DNA of 5,297 nt from Rhodospirillales bacterium (GTDB lineage Bacteria; Pseudomonadota; Alphaproteobacteria; Rhodospirillales; Casp-alpha2). Positions 1 to 5,181 of the stretch are shown here, one piece after another. The position numbers were made by a program, and so were the translations under genes. A model generated the notes under the pieces. The model was not told where the DNA came from, did no database searches, and worked only from the letters and a program-made list of their open reading frames with translations. The stretch is from positions 1 through 5,297 of the forward strand of contig JAJFIE010000460.1 of assembly GCA_021775275.1 (NCBI GenBank). The letters run 5' to 3'. Position 1 is the first letter of the stretch. Each line of letters starts with the position of its first letter.

Positions 1-93
1 AGGAGTCCGCCAAAAACACCGGAAAACACTGAAAAACAGCCAAAAAGGAAAACATTCCGGCCACAACCGGACCTCCATGACCTAATGTCTTGA
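1..93. other. A-rich, apparently non-coding left edge with phased A-tracts
   Basis: No convincing gene is seen here. Runs of four or five A occur at 12-16, 23-26, 32-36, 42-46 and 49-52, mostly 9 to 11 bases apart, which is the spacing expected of intrinsically curved DNA. The octamer GCCAAAAA occurs at 9-16 and again at 39-46, exactly 30 bases apart, and GGAAAACA occurs at 21-28 and 47-54. CCGGAA (19-24) and TTCCGG (55-60) form a short inverted repeat around the last three tracts. The frame of the downstream kinase is closed by TGA at 91-93. This could be a promoter upstream region, protein-binding arms, or the end of an inserted element whose body lies to the left. Confidence 0.4.
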
Positions 94-390
94 GCGGAAA
101 GGCAAAACCTCTTCTCTGTTTTAATTACGCAAAACGCTCTAGCCTTTTGCGCTCATGCCATTCTGGGAAATGAGACCTTTATCATTGAGGATGCGAGCAA
201 AGATGACCGGTTTGCAGACAATCCCCTTGTCGCCTCGGACCCACGGATCAGATTTTATGCAGGGGCGCCGTTAACGACACCTGAAGGCGTTAATCTCGGC
301 ACGCTCTGCGCCATCGACCGTCATCCCCGTAAACTCTCTGAAAATCATCGCCGACTTCTCGAGGACCTGGCGCATCTGGTTGTCGACGAA
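94..390 (+). pseudogene. Truncated GAF-domain coding remnant, continuous with the kinase
   Basis: The frame is open from 94 after the TGA at 91-93 and runs without a stop into the kinase. Its translation contains typical second-half GAF signatures: FCAHAIL near 145-165, IEDASKDDRFADNPLV near 182-228, IRFYAGAPL near 247-273, and GTLCAIDRHPRKLS after 298. GAF domains of this type normally carry about 50 more residues before the FCAHAI motif; here the sequence before about 140 has no GAF resemblance in any plus-strand frame. There is no in-frame ATG, GTG or TTG between 94 and 391. The simplest reading is loss of the 5' part of a GAF histidine kinase gene by deletion or insertion. An unusual start codon such as ATT at 124 cannot be excluded. 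What ligand the domain sensed cannot be told. Confidence 0.6.
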
Positions 391-1146
391 ATGGAATTAA
401 GACTGGGCCTGCAAAAGGCGATGCACCAACTCGCGGAGGAAACACGGTTAAGGGCAATGCATGATGAGTTCATCGCAACGGTCAGCCATGAACTCAGAAC
501 CCCCCTGACATCAATCAAGGGAAGCCTGGGATTGCTCGAGCACGGGGTGGCCGGAGACCTGCCGGAGACGGCTCAGGAGATGCTGGCCATCGCCAGTCGG
601 AATTCCGATAACCTGTTGCGCCTCATCAATGATCTTCTTGATTTCCAGAAAATGGAATCCGGCAAGATGAAATTTGGTTTTACAGCAATCGCCGCCGATG
701 AGTTGCTCAACAATACATGCGAAAATCTGAAAGGATACGCCGCCAAAAATAATGTAACCCTTGATATAATTTGTAACAGCGCCCCCAGCATTACAGGCGA
801 TTCCGCGAAGCTTGATCAGGCGCTCACAAACCTGATCTCCAATGCGGTCAAATTCTCGCCTTTCAATGGCGTTGTAACGATCAAACTTCAGGAGATCGAC
901 GACACTGTATGCTTTGATGTTATAGATCGGGGGCCCGGTATTCCGGAGCAATTCCAGTCAAGGTTGTTTGACAAATTCTCCCAGGCGGACAGCCTGAATG
1001 ACGCCAGGGGAACAGGCCTGGGTTTGGCGATTACGAAAGTCATCGTCGACGCTCACAACGGCAGCATCAGTTTTGATACGGCGTACGATACCGGAACGAC
1101 TTTCCGTATGATCATCCCCAAACAGCAATCCTTTGTTCGCCTTTGA
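391..1146 (+). CDS. Sensor histidine kinase core (HisKA-HATPase), 5'-truncated GAF kinase
   Basis: This encodes the catalytic part of a two-component histidine kinase that autophosphorylates on His and passes the phosphate to a response regulator. From the ATG at 391, the HisKA H-box VSHELRTPL puts the phospho-acceptor at H33. The HATPase domain has an N-box with N147 and N151, a G1 box DRGPGIP (179-185), an F-box LFDKFSQAD (about 193-201) and a G2 box GTGLGLA (207-213). All catalytic motifs are intact. No membrane segment, receiver domain or Hpt domain is present, so the product would be soluble. The ATG at 391 falls at the end of the GAF domain and has no Shine-Dalgarno sequence, so it is only the first conventional start in a longer open frame (from 94). 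No response regulator gene follows in the window. The protein may be an inactive leftover or a sensor-less kinase. The kinase family is certain; intactness is doubtful. Confidence 0.8.
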   Translation: MELRLGLQKAMHQLAEETRLRAMHDEFIATVSHELRTPLTSIKGSLGLLEHGVAGDLPETAQEMLAIASRNSDNLLRLINDLLDFQKMESGKMKFGFTAIAADELLNNTCENLKGYAAKNNVTLDIICNSAPSITGDSAKLDQALTNLISNAVKFSPFNGVVTIKLQEIDDTVCFDVIDRGPGIPEQFQSRLFDKFSQADSLNDARGTGLGLAITKVIVDAHNGSISFDTAYDTGTTFRMIIPKQQSFVRL

Positions 1147-1190
1147 ATTCGGCTGTCCCAAACCTTTGCTGCCATCGCCCCTGATTAGGC

Positions 1191-1201
1191 GTACACTGTA
1201 C
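1191..1201. promoter_or_regulatory. Perfect 11-bp palindrome GTACACTGTAC, possible operator
   Basis: GTACA and TGTAC are exact reverse complements around a central C, 24 bases before the Memo-AMMECR1 start. The TACACT inside it resembles a -10 hexamer (four of six matches), but no good -35 lies at normal spacing. A repressor or activator site for the downstream gene is possible; chance is also possible for a palindrome this short. Confidence 0.3.
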
Positions 1202-1202
1202 A

Positions 1203-1224
1203 GGTAACAGGAGGTGACGTTACC
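1203..1224 (+). promoter_or_regulatory. Ribosome binding site held in the loop of an inverted repeat
   Basis: AGGAGGTGA at 1209-1217 is a near-perfect Shine-Dalgarno sequence with a good distance to the ATG at 1225. It is bracketed by GGTAAC (1203-1208) and GTTACC (1219-1224), exact reverse complements that would form a 6-bp stem with the Shine-Dalgarno sequence in a 10-base loop, ending right against the start codon. This fixes the start of the gene. The hairpin may present the site to ribosomes or allow control of translation; that part is inference. Confidence 0.6.
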
Positions 1225-2697
1225 ATGACGGCTATCCGCCCCCCTGCCGTTGCAGGTACATTTTACCCCGGATCAGCGGTTGAACTGAATGCCGTTGTGC
1301 GTGATTTTATGGATCATGCACCAACAACCAAGTCACCCGTTCCAAAGGCCATCATCGCACCCCATGCGGGATACCGGTACTCCGGCGCCATTGCTGCGGC
1401 GGCCTATGCGCGGTTGAAACCTGCCCATGATGTGATTACCCGGGTGATCCTTCTTGGCCCCTGCCACCGGGTTGCGGTCAAGGGGTTGGCGGCGCCCAGC
1501 GTTGATGCCTTCTCCACGCCTCTCGGCAATATCCCCCTGGACCGCAGCGCCATTGCCGCCATCAGTTCCATGCCACAGGTTAGCGAGTTTGATGCGACCC
1601 ACGCGGAGGAGCATAGCCTGGAAGTCCACCTGCCGTTCCTGCAAGCGATCCTGGATGACTTCATGCTGGTTCCGCTGGTGGTGGGCGATGCGAGCAACGC
1701 CGAGGTTGCGGCCGTGCTCGACGCACTCTGGGGCGGCGACGAGACCGTGATCGTCATCAGTTCCGACCTGAGCCACTTTCTGGATTACGACGCGGCCCGC
1801 GAAATCGACCAACGGACCTGTGACGCCATCGAACATCTTGATCCGGACGCTATCGGACGAGAACAGGCCTGCGGGCGCATCCCTGTCAAAGGCCTCCTCA
1901 GTCTCGCCGCGAAACGAAACATGCGGGTTGAGACCATTGATCTCAAAAACTCGGGTGACACGGCAGGAACAAAAGATCGTGTGGTCGGCTATGGCGCGTG
2001 GGTGTTTGAGGAAACCGGTGCCCATAAGGATGTGGAAACTAGCGATGCGGCGGCGGATAATGAAACGGGTACGGACTTTGAAGCGGCGACCACGGCCTTG
2101 CTGGAAAGGCACGGATCATTATTGCTGAAACTGGCCGGGGCATCCATTGAACATGGCCTGGCGCGAAATAACCCGGTGAATGTGGACGTCAGCACGTTTC
2201 CTGACGACCTTCAACAGAACGGCGCCTGTTTTGTGACACTCTATAAAAATGACCGCCTGCGCGGCTGCATTGGCTCGCCGGAAGCCCATCGTCCACTGAT
2301 CACCGATGTTGTGCAGAATGCCTATCGTGCAGCGTTCCACGATCCACGCTTTCCCAATCTGACGGCGGATGAAATACCTGATCTGCACCTTTCCATATCC
2401 GTCCTTAGTCCGGCATCGCCCATGTCCATCAGGAACGAAGATGATTTGCTGGCGCAACTGCGCCCCGGCGTGGATGGCTTGATCATCATGGACGGGGAGC
2501 GGCGCGCGTTGTTCCTGCCATCAGTGTGGGAACAGCTGCCCAGGCCCAAAGATTTTCTCACGCGGCTAAAACTGAAGGCCGGCATGACGGCTGATCATTG
2601 GTCCGATGGTTTTCAGGCACACCGTTTTATCACGGGCGAGGTCAAGCAATCCCAGCTACCGGACCCCGAGAGCATCTGGAAACAGGCTGGCGACTGA
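1225..2697 (+). CDS. amrB: Memo-AMMECR1 fusion (AmmeMemoRadiSam system proteins B and A)
   Basis: A 490-residue two-domain cytoplasmic protein. Residues 1 to about 263 are a Memo domain (AmmeMemoRadiSam protein B). Conserved metal-site-type residues are visible: H47 in APHAGYRYSG, H81 in LLGPCHR, the HAEEHSLEVHLPF motif at 126-137, H184 in SSDLSHF, and C216 in ACGRIPV; H47, H81 and C216 match the metal-binding His/His/Cys of human MEMO1. A short acidic linker (about 264-285) leads into an AMMECR1 domain (about 286-485) with the signature LRGCIG at 345-350. Both families are often encoded next to a radical SAM protein (AmrS) and can be fused; the biochemical role in bacteria is not established. 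Here the radical SAM gene is absent from both sides within the window. The start is set by an excellent Shine-Dalgarno sequence and a stop (TAG at 1186-1188) upstream. It is convergent with the hemerythrin gene, 40 bases away. Identity of both domains is secure; function is not. Confidence 0.93.
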   Translation: MTAIRPPAVAGTFYPGSAVELNAVVRDFMDHAPTTKSPVPKAIIAPHAGYRYSGAIAAAAYARLKPAHDVITRVILLGPCHRVAVKGLAAPSVDAFSTPLGNIPLDRSAIAAISSMPQVSEFDATHAEEHSLEVHLPFLQAILDDFMLVPLVVGDASNAEVAAVLDALWGGDETVIVISSDLSHFLDYDAAREIDQRTCDAIEHLDPDAIGREQACGRIPVKGLLSLAAKRNMRVETIDLKNSGDTAGTKDRVVGYGAWVFEETGAHKDVETSDAAADNETGTDFEAATTALLERHGSLLLKLAGASIEHGLARNNPVNVDVSTFPDDLQQNGACFVTLYKNDRLRGCIGSPEAHRPLITDVVQNAYRAAFHDPRFPNLTADEIPDLHLSISVLSPASPMSIRNEDDLLAQLRPGVDGLIIMDGERRALFLPSVWEQLPRPKDFLTRLKLKAGMTADHWSDGFQAHRFITGEVKQSQLPDPESIWKQAGD

Positions 2698-2720
2698 CCC
2701 GTTATTTGCCATTTGCGTTG

Positions 2721-2730
2721 TGATTAATCA
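2721..2730. repeat. Palindrome TGATTAATCA between convergent genes
   Basis: A perfect 10-base palindrome in the 40-base gap between the 3' ends of the Memo-AMMECR1 and hemerythrin genes. It is AT-rich with no GC stem and no U-run, so it does not look like an intrinsic terminator for either gene. No other terminator is visible in this gap. Confidence 0.35.
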
Positions 2731-2737
2731 GCATTTC

Positions 2738-3163
2738 CTATGCACAATCGACAATACTTTCCACGCGCCGTCGCACGCAAGGGGTGTAGGCCATGTCGGT
2801 CTGAAGGATATGGTCTTGCAGCCAGTGGATCAGAAAACCCATAAAATCTTTCATGTCGAATGCTTCCGGATGGTGTTCATAGGACTGCCTGTACGTCTCC
2901 AGTTGGTTCTGTAATTTTCGGTGTGTCGCCATATGATTTTCCAGGTCGGGATAGTTACAGACGCTTAAAAGACCTTCTTCACGGGCAAAATGATAGCTGA
3001 CGTAATCGACAAGCGCCTCAATGGTGGCTTTTACGGACTCTTCGGCAGAGCCCGTCTCAACCCGGTCATAAAGGTCATTGATCAGCGCAAACAACATTTG
3101 GTGTTCCTTATCAATATCGGGAATTCCAGTGTTGTAACTGTCTGACCACTCGATGAACGGCAC
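2738..3163 (-). CDS. Bacteriohemerythrin (di-iron, oxygen-binding)
   Basis: A 141-residue single-domain hemerythrin, a soluble four-helix protein that binds O2 reversibly at a non-heme di-iron centre and may carry, store or sense oxygen. The expected iron ligands are all present: H21 (DIDKEHQ), H58 and E62 (HFAREEG), H77 and H81 (HMATH), and H118 and D123 (HILQTD). The opening MPFIEWSDSYNTGIPDIDKEH pattern and the length are typical for the bacterial family, and no methyl-accepting or GGDEF domain is attached. The start is GTG (3163-3161), preceded by GGGAGGTGA on the minus strand (3175-3167); the TGA at the end of that site is an in-frame stop, so the protein cannot begin further upstream. 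It is divergent from ppk2, with an FNR/FixK-type box about 110 bases upstream of its start. Very likely functional. Confidence 0.95.
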   Translation of the reverse strand: MPFIEWSDSYNTGIPDIDKEHQMLFALINDLYDRVETGSAEESVKATIEALVDYVSYHFAREEGLLSVCNYPDLENHMATHRKLQNQLETYRQSYEHHPEAFDMKDFMGFLIHWLQDHILQTDMAYTPCVRRRVESIVDCA

Positions 3164-3166
3164 AGC

Positions 3167-3175
3167 TCACCTCCC
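3167..3175 (-). promoter_or_regulatory. Shine-Dalgarno sequence fixing the GTG start of hemerythrin
   Basis: Read on the minus strand this is GGGAGGTGA, with GGAGG six bases before the GTG at 3163-3161. Its last three bases are a stop codon in the hemerythrin frame, which excludes any longer N-terminus. Confidence 0.75.
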
Positions 3176-3270
3176 TGTATCTGCCACCCTCCATGGTACG
3201 CCCATAGGCTGCGAACCGGGCAAACGCCGAGTAGCTACATGGATAGTGCCAAACTTGTCAATTTTGCGAA

Positions 3271-3284
3271 TTGATCAAGATCAT
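3271..3284. promoter_or_regulatory. FNR/FixK-type box between hemerythrin and ppk2
   Basis: TTGATCAAGATCAT matches the FNR/FixK consensus TTGAT-N4-ATCAA at nine of ten defined bases. Its centre (3277.5) lies 41.5 bases from the start point predicted from the -10 at 3306-3311, the classic spacing for class II activation toward ppk2. In the other direction the same spacing puts a weaker -10-like CACTAT (minus strand, 3248-3243) before the hemerythrin gene, so the box could serve both. Regulators of this family respond to low oxygen or related redox signals. Which family member acts is unknown. Confidence 0.65.
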
Positions 3285-3305
3285 GTTTGAACAGAAATAA
3301 TTCGC

Positions 3306-3311
3306 TAAAAT
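3306..3311 (+). promoter_or_regulatory. -10 element of the ppk2 promoter
   Basis: TAAAAT matches TATAAT in five of six positions. No good -35 hexamer sits upstream; the FNR-type box occupies that place, as in class II activated promoters. Transcription would start near 3318-3319, giving a leader of about 70 bases. Confidence 0.5.
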
Positions 3312-3360
3312 CGTACCACTTGCTTTTGGTGATGGCCGGAAGCAAAAAAATTCTGATGCC

Positions 3361-3384
3361 CGGGATCATCGCCCGAAAGGAGGT
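3361..3384 (+). promoter_or_regulatory. Leader hairpin and strong ribosome binding site of ppk2
   Basis: AAAGGAGGT at 3376-3384 is a very strong Shine-Dalgarno sequence five bases before the ATG at 3389, which decides the start over in-frame ATGs at 3287 and 3332. Directly in front of it, CGGG (3361-3364) and CCCG (3372-3375) can form a small 4-bp GC stem with a 7-base loop that leaves the Shine-Dalgarno sequence free. The hairpin is short and may be chance; the binding site is solid. Confidence 0.6.
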
Positions 3385-3388
3385 CATA

Positions 3389-4249
3389 ATGACCAAGAAG
3401 CAAAAGCAGCAAAATAAGGCGGCATCCGACCAACTCGTCGGGGACATGGTATCCGATATCGGGGCTGACAAAACCAGAATCCCGAACAAGATTTACGAAC
3501 AGGAACTCGCCAAGCTGCAAATCGAACTGGTCAAACTGCAAGAATGGGTAAAAGCCACAGGCCTCAAGGTGGTTGTTTTGTTCGAAGGCCGGGACGCCGC
3601 AGGCAAGGGCGGCACCATCAAGCGGATTACCCAATCCCTGAACCCGCGTGTCTGCCGAGTGGTCGCACTTGGCACACCAACGGAACGTGACAAGACACAA
3701 TGGTATTTCCAGCGTTATGTGCCGCATTTGCCGGCCGCTGGCGAGATCGTGTTGTTTGATCGCAGTTGGTACAATCGCGCCGGCGTCGAGCGTGTCATGG
3801 GGTTCTGCACGGAACAGGAATACGAGGAATTCATGCGCTCATGCCCCGAGTTCGAACGCATGCTGGTGCGTTCAGGGGTCATACTCATCAAATATTGGTT
3901 CTCGGTCAGCGACGCGGAACAGGAACGCCGTTTCCAACGGCGCATCACTGACCCTACCAAACACTGGAAACTGAGCCCTATGGATCTGGAATCCCGGCGG
4001 CGTTGGGTCGATTATTCCAAGGCCAAGGACATCATGTTCGCACATACGGACATCAAGCAGGCCCCATGGTATGTGGTCGAAGCGGACGTCAAGAAACGGG
4101 CGCGGCTGAACTGCATCAAACACTTTCTCAGCCTTATTCCCTACGAGGATTTGACCCCGGAGCCGGTCGTACTGCCACCGCGAACCATCGACAGTGGCTA
4201 TGTACGCCCACCAAAGGATGACCAGAACCTGGTGCCAGATCAGTACTAG
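3389..4249 (+). CDS. ppk2: Polyphosphate kinase 2, class I
   Basis: A 286-residue soluble PPK2-family kinase that transfers phosphate between polyphosphate and nucleotides; one-domain class I enzymes mainly phosphorylate ADP or GDP to the triphosphate using polyphosphate. The Walker A loop is GRDAAGKGG (67-75), the Walker B region DRSWYNRAGVERV begins at D124, and the lid region RRITDPTKHWKLSP spans 184-197 followed by the basic stretch SRRRW. The C-terminus (GYVRPPKDDQNLVPDQY) is of the usual type, so the gene is complete. The first 15 or so residues are lysine- and glutamine-rich and probably disordered. The ATG at 3389 is chosen for its excellent Shine-Dalgarno sequence; a longer in-frame start at 3287 would sit inside the promoter. 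An FNR/FixK-type box with a well-spaced -10 suggests induction at low oxygen. An inverted-repeat element begins directly after the stop codon. Family assignment is secure; nucleotide preference is inferred. Confidence 0.95.
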   Translation: MTKKQKQQNKAASDQLVGDMVSDIGADKTRIPNKIYEQELAKLQIELVKLQEWVKATGLKVVVLFEGRDAAGKGGTIKRITQSLNPRVCRVVALGTPTERDKTQWYFQRYVPHLPAAGEIVLFDRSWYNRAGVERVMGFCTEQEYEEFMRSCPEFERMLVRSGVILIKYWFSVSDAEQERRFQRRITDPTKHWKLSPMDLESRRRWVDYSKAKDIMFAHTDIKQAPWYVVEADVKKRARLNCIKHFLSLIPYEDLTPEPVVLPPRTIDSGYVRPPKDDQNLVPDQY

Positions 4250-4332
4250 CAGGCTGCTGAAAAAGTCGGTCTCTGCACTGCTAGAGTATCCGTATTGACT
4301 TCTCCTCTCTCGCGGCGGATTTTCAGCGCCTG
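4250..4332. mobile_element. 83-bp inverted-repeat element, MITE-like or IS relic
   Basis: The left end CAGGCTGCTGAAAA (4250-4263) and the right end TTTTCAGCGCCTG (4320-4332) are reverse complements except for one inserted base. The interior of about 56 bases encodes nothing recognisable. Ends of this kind, beginning CAGGCTGCTGAAAAAGTC, resemble terminal inverted repeats of insertion sequences, though I cannot name the family. No clear target-site duplication is visible (left flank AGTACTAG, right flank ATCGCCAG). It starts on the base after the ppk2 TAG stop. Transcribed, it could fold into a long stem-loop and act as a 3' structure for ppk2; it lacks the compact GC stem and U-run of an intrinsic terminator. 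Confidence 0.5.
4295..4323 (+). promoter_or_regulatory. Weak candidate promoter for cysQ inside the repeat element
   Basis: TTGACT (4295-4300) matches the -35 consensus in five of six positions. At a 17-base spacing the -10 candidate is GATTTT (4318-4323), only three of six. It points outward toward cysQ and partly lies in the right inverted repeat. It is the best candidate seen in the 120-base gap before cysQ, but read-through from ppk2 is an alternative. Confidence 0.25.
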
Positions 4333-4369
4333 ATCGCCAGAACCAATTCAAACCGGGAAGGACTCTGCC

Positions 4370-5158
4370 TTGGGCACCTCTGTTGATGTGGAATTGATGA
4401 TGCAGGTTGCAGACATCACGCGCCGCGCCGGTGCGGAAATCATGAAGATTTACGCAACTGATTTCGATGTGGAGACCAAAGATGATCGGTCACCGGTCAC
4501 GGCGGCGGACACGGCGGCGGAAAACATTATCCTGCCCGCGTTACAGAACGAACTGCCCCTGTCATTCCCGATTATCAGCGAAGAAGCCGCTTCCGGGGGA
4601 AACATCCCGGATATAGAGGGCTCCCCTTTCTGGCTGGTCGATCCTTTGGATGGCACCAAGGAGTTTATCAGTCGAAATGGCGACTTTACGGTCAATATTG
4701 GCCTGATCGAGGACGGTACTCCCATCCTTGGCGCTGTCTATGCGCCGGTTCATGACACCATTTACATTGGTGGTGCGCCGGGGGCATTCGTGAATATCAA
4801 GGGTTCAGGCTACACAGCGATTTCCTGTCGGGCATTTCCTGATATTGGTCTTACTGCCCTGGTCAGCCGGTCCCATCGTTCGCCGGAGACTGATACCTAT
4901 CTGGAACGCTTTACGATTGCCGAAGATATTTCTGCGGGTAGTTCCCTTAAGTTTTGCCGGATCGCCGAAGGCGAGGCCGATCTCTATCCTCGCCTCGGTC
5001 GGACTATGGAATGGGATACCGCCGCCGCCCACGGCGTTCTGAAGTTCGCCGGCGGGCATGTGGAAACGTTGGATGGCAAACCGCTCGGCTATGGCAAACC
5101 GGGGCTCGATAACCCACATTTTGTCGCCTACGGTGACGGCGAAATACCAGCCGGGTAA
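4370..5158 (+). CDS. cysQ: 3'(2'),5'-bisphosphate nucleotidase CysQ
   Basis: A 262-residue cytoplasmic phosphatase of the inositol monophosphatase superfamily. CysQ hydrolyses 3'-phosphoadenosine 5'-phosphate to AMP and phosphate, recycling a by-product of sulfate assimilation and of phosphopantetheinyl transfer. Metal-binding motifs are intact: E71/E72 in SEEAAS, DPLDGTKEF starting at D91, and WDTAAAHGVL with D216. The sequence DPLDGTKEFISRNGDFTVNI is characteristic of CysQ rather than inositol phosphatase. Length is normal. The start is taken as TTG 4370, about nine bases after GGGAAGG (4355-4361); in-frame ATGs at 4397 and 4400 lack a Shine-Dalgarno sequence but would still leave the whole domain, so the start is uncertain by about ten residues. 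Sua5/TsaC begins 23 bases downstream on the same strand and is probably cotranscribed. The leader passes through the inverted-repeat element, which may affect its expression. Confidence 0.93.
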   Translation: MGTSVDVELMMQVADITRRAGAEIMKIYATDFDVETKDDRSPVTAADTAAENIILPALQNELPLSFPIISEEAASGGNIPDIEGSPFWLVDPLDGTKEFISRNGDFTVNIGLIEDGTPILGAVYAPVHDTIYIGGAPGAFVNIKGSGYTAISCRAFPDIGLTALVSRSHRSPETDTYLERFTIAEDISAGSSLKFCRIAEGEADLYPRLGRTMEWDTAAAHGVLKFAGGHVETLDGKPLGYGKPGLDNPHFVAYGDGEIPAG

Positions 5159-5181
5159 TACCGGGGAGCCGTAATAAGACC

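Noticed and set aside
1..78. Minus-strand ATG frame open to the left edge (26 codons, rich in Phe and Trp)
   Set aside because: Composition follows from the A-tracts on the other strand; too short and featureless to support a gene, though it continues beyond the window.
117..125. Extended -10-like TGTTTTAAT before the GAF remnant
   Set aside because: No -35 at suitable spacing, and it lies at a presumed breakpoint with no start codon and ribosome binding site downstream; not strong enough to list as a promoter.
1147..1190. Possible terminator after the kinase gene
   Set aside because: Only weak 3-base stems and no U-run are visible.
1333..2112. Minus-strand open frame of 259 codons
   Set aside because: It lies wholly opposite the Memo domain, shows no recognisable domain, and is explained by the codon bias of the plus-strand gene.
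2606..2914. Plus-strand open frame of 102 codons bridging the Memo-AMMECR1 end and the hemerythrin 3' part
   Set aside because: Overlaps two well-supported genes and has no recognisable domain or ribosome binding site.
3287..3388. Longer N-terminus for PPK2 from ATG 3287 (or 3332)
   Set aside because: No Shine-Dalgarno sequence at either, the extension would overlap the FNR-type box and -10 region, and the ATG at 3389 has a near-perfect ribosome binding site.
3235..3489. Minus-strand open frame of 84 codons in the hemerythrin-ppk2 gap
   Set aside because: Covers the promoter region and the start of ppk2 and has no recognisable domain.
3872..4351. Minus-strand open frame of 159 codons
   Set aside because: Mostly antisense to ppk2 and running through the inverted-repeat element; no family features.
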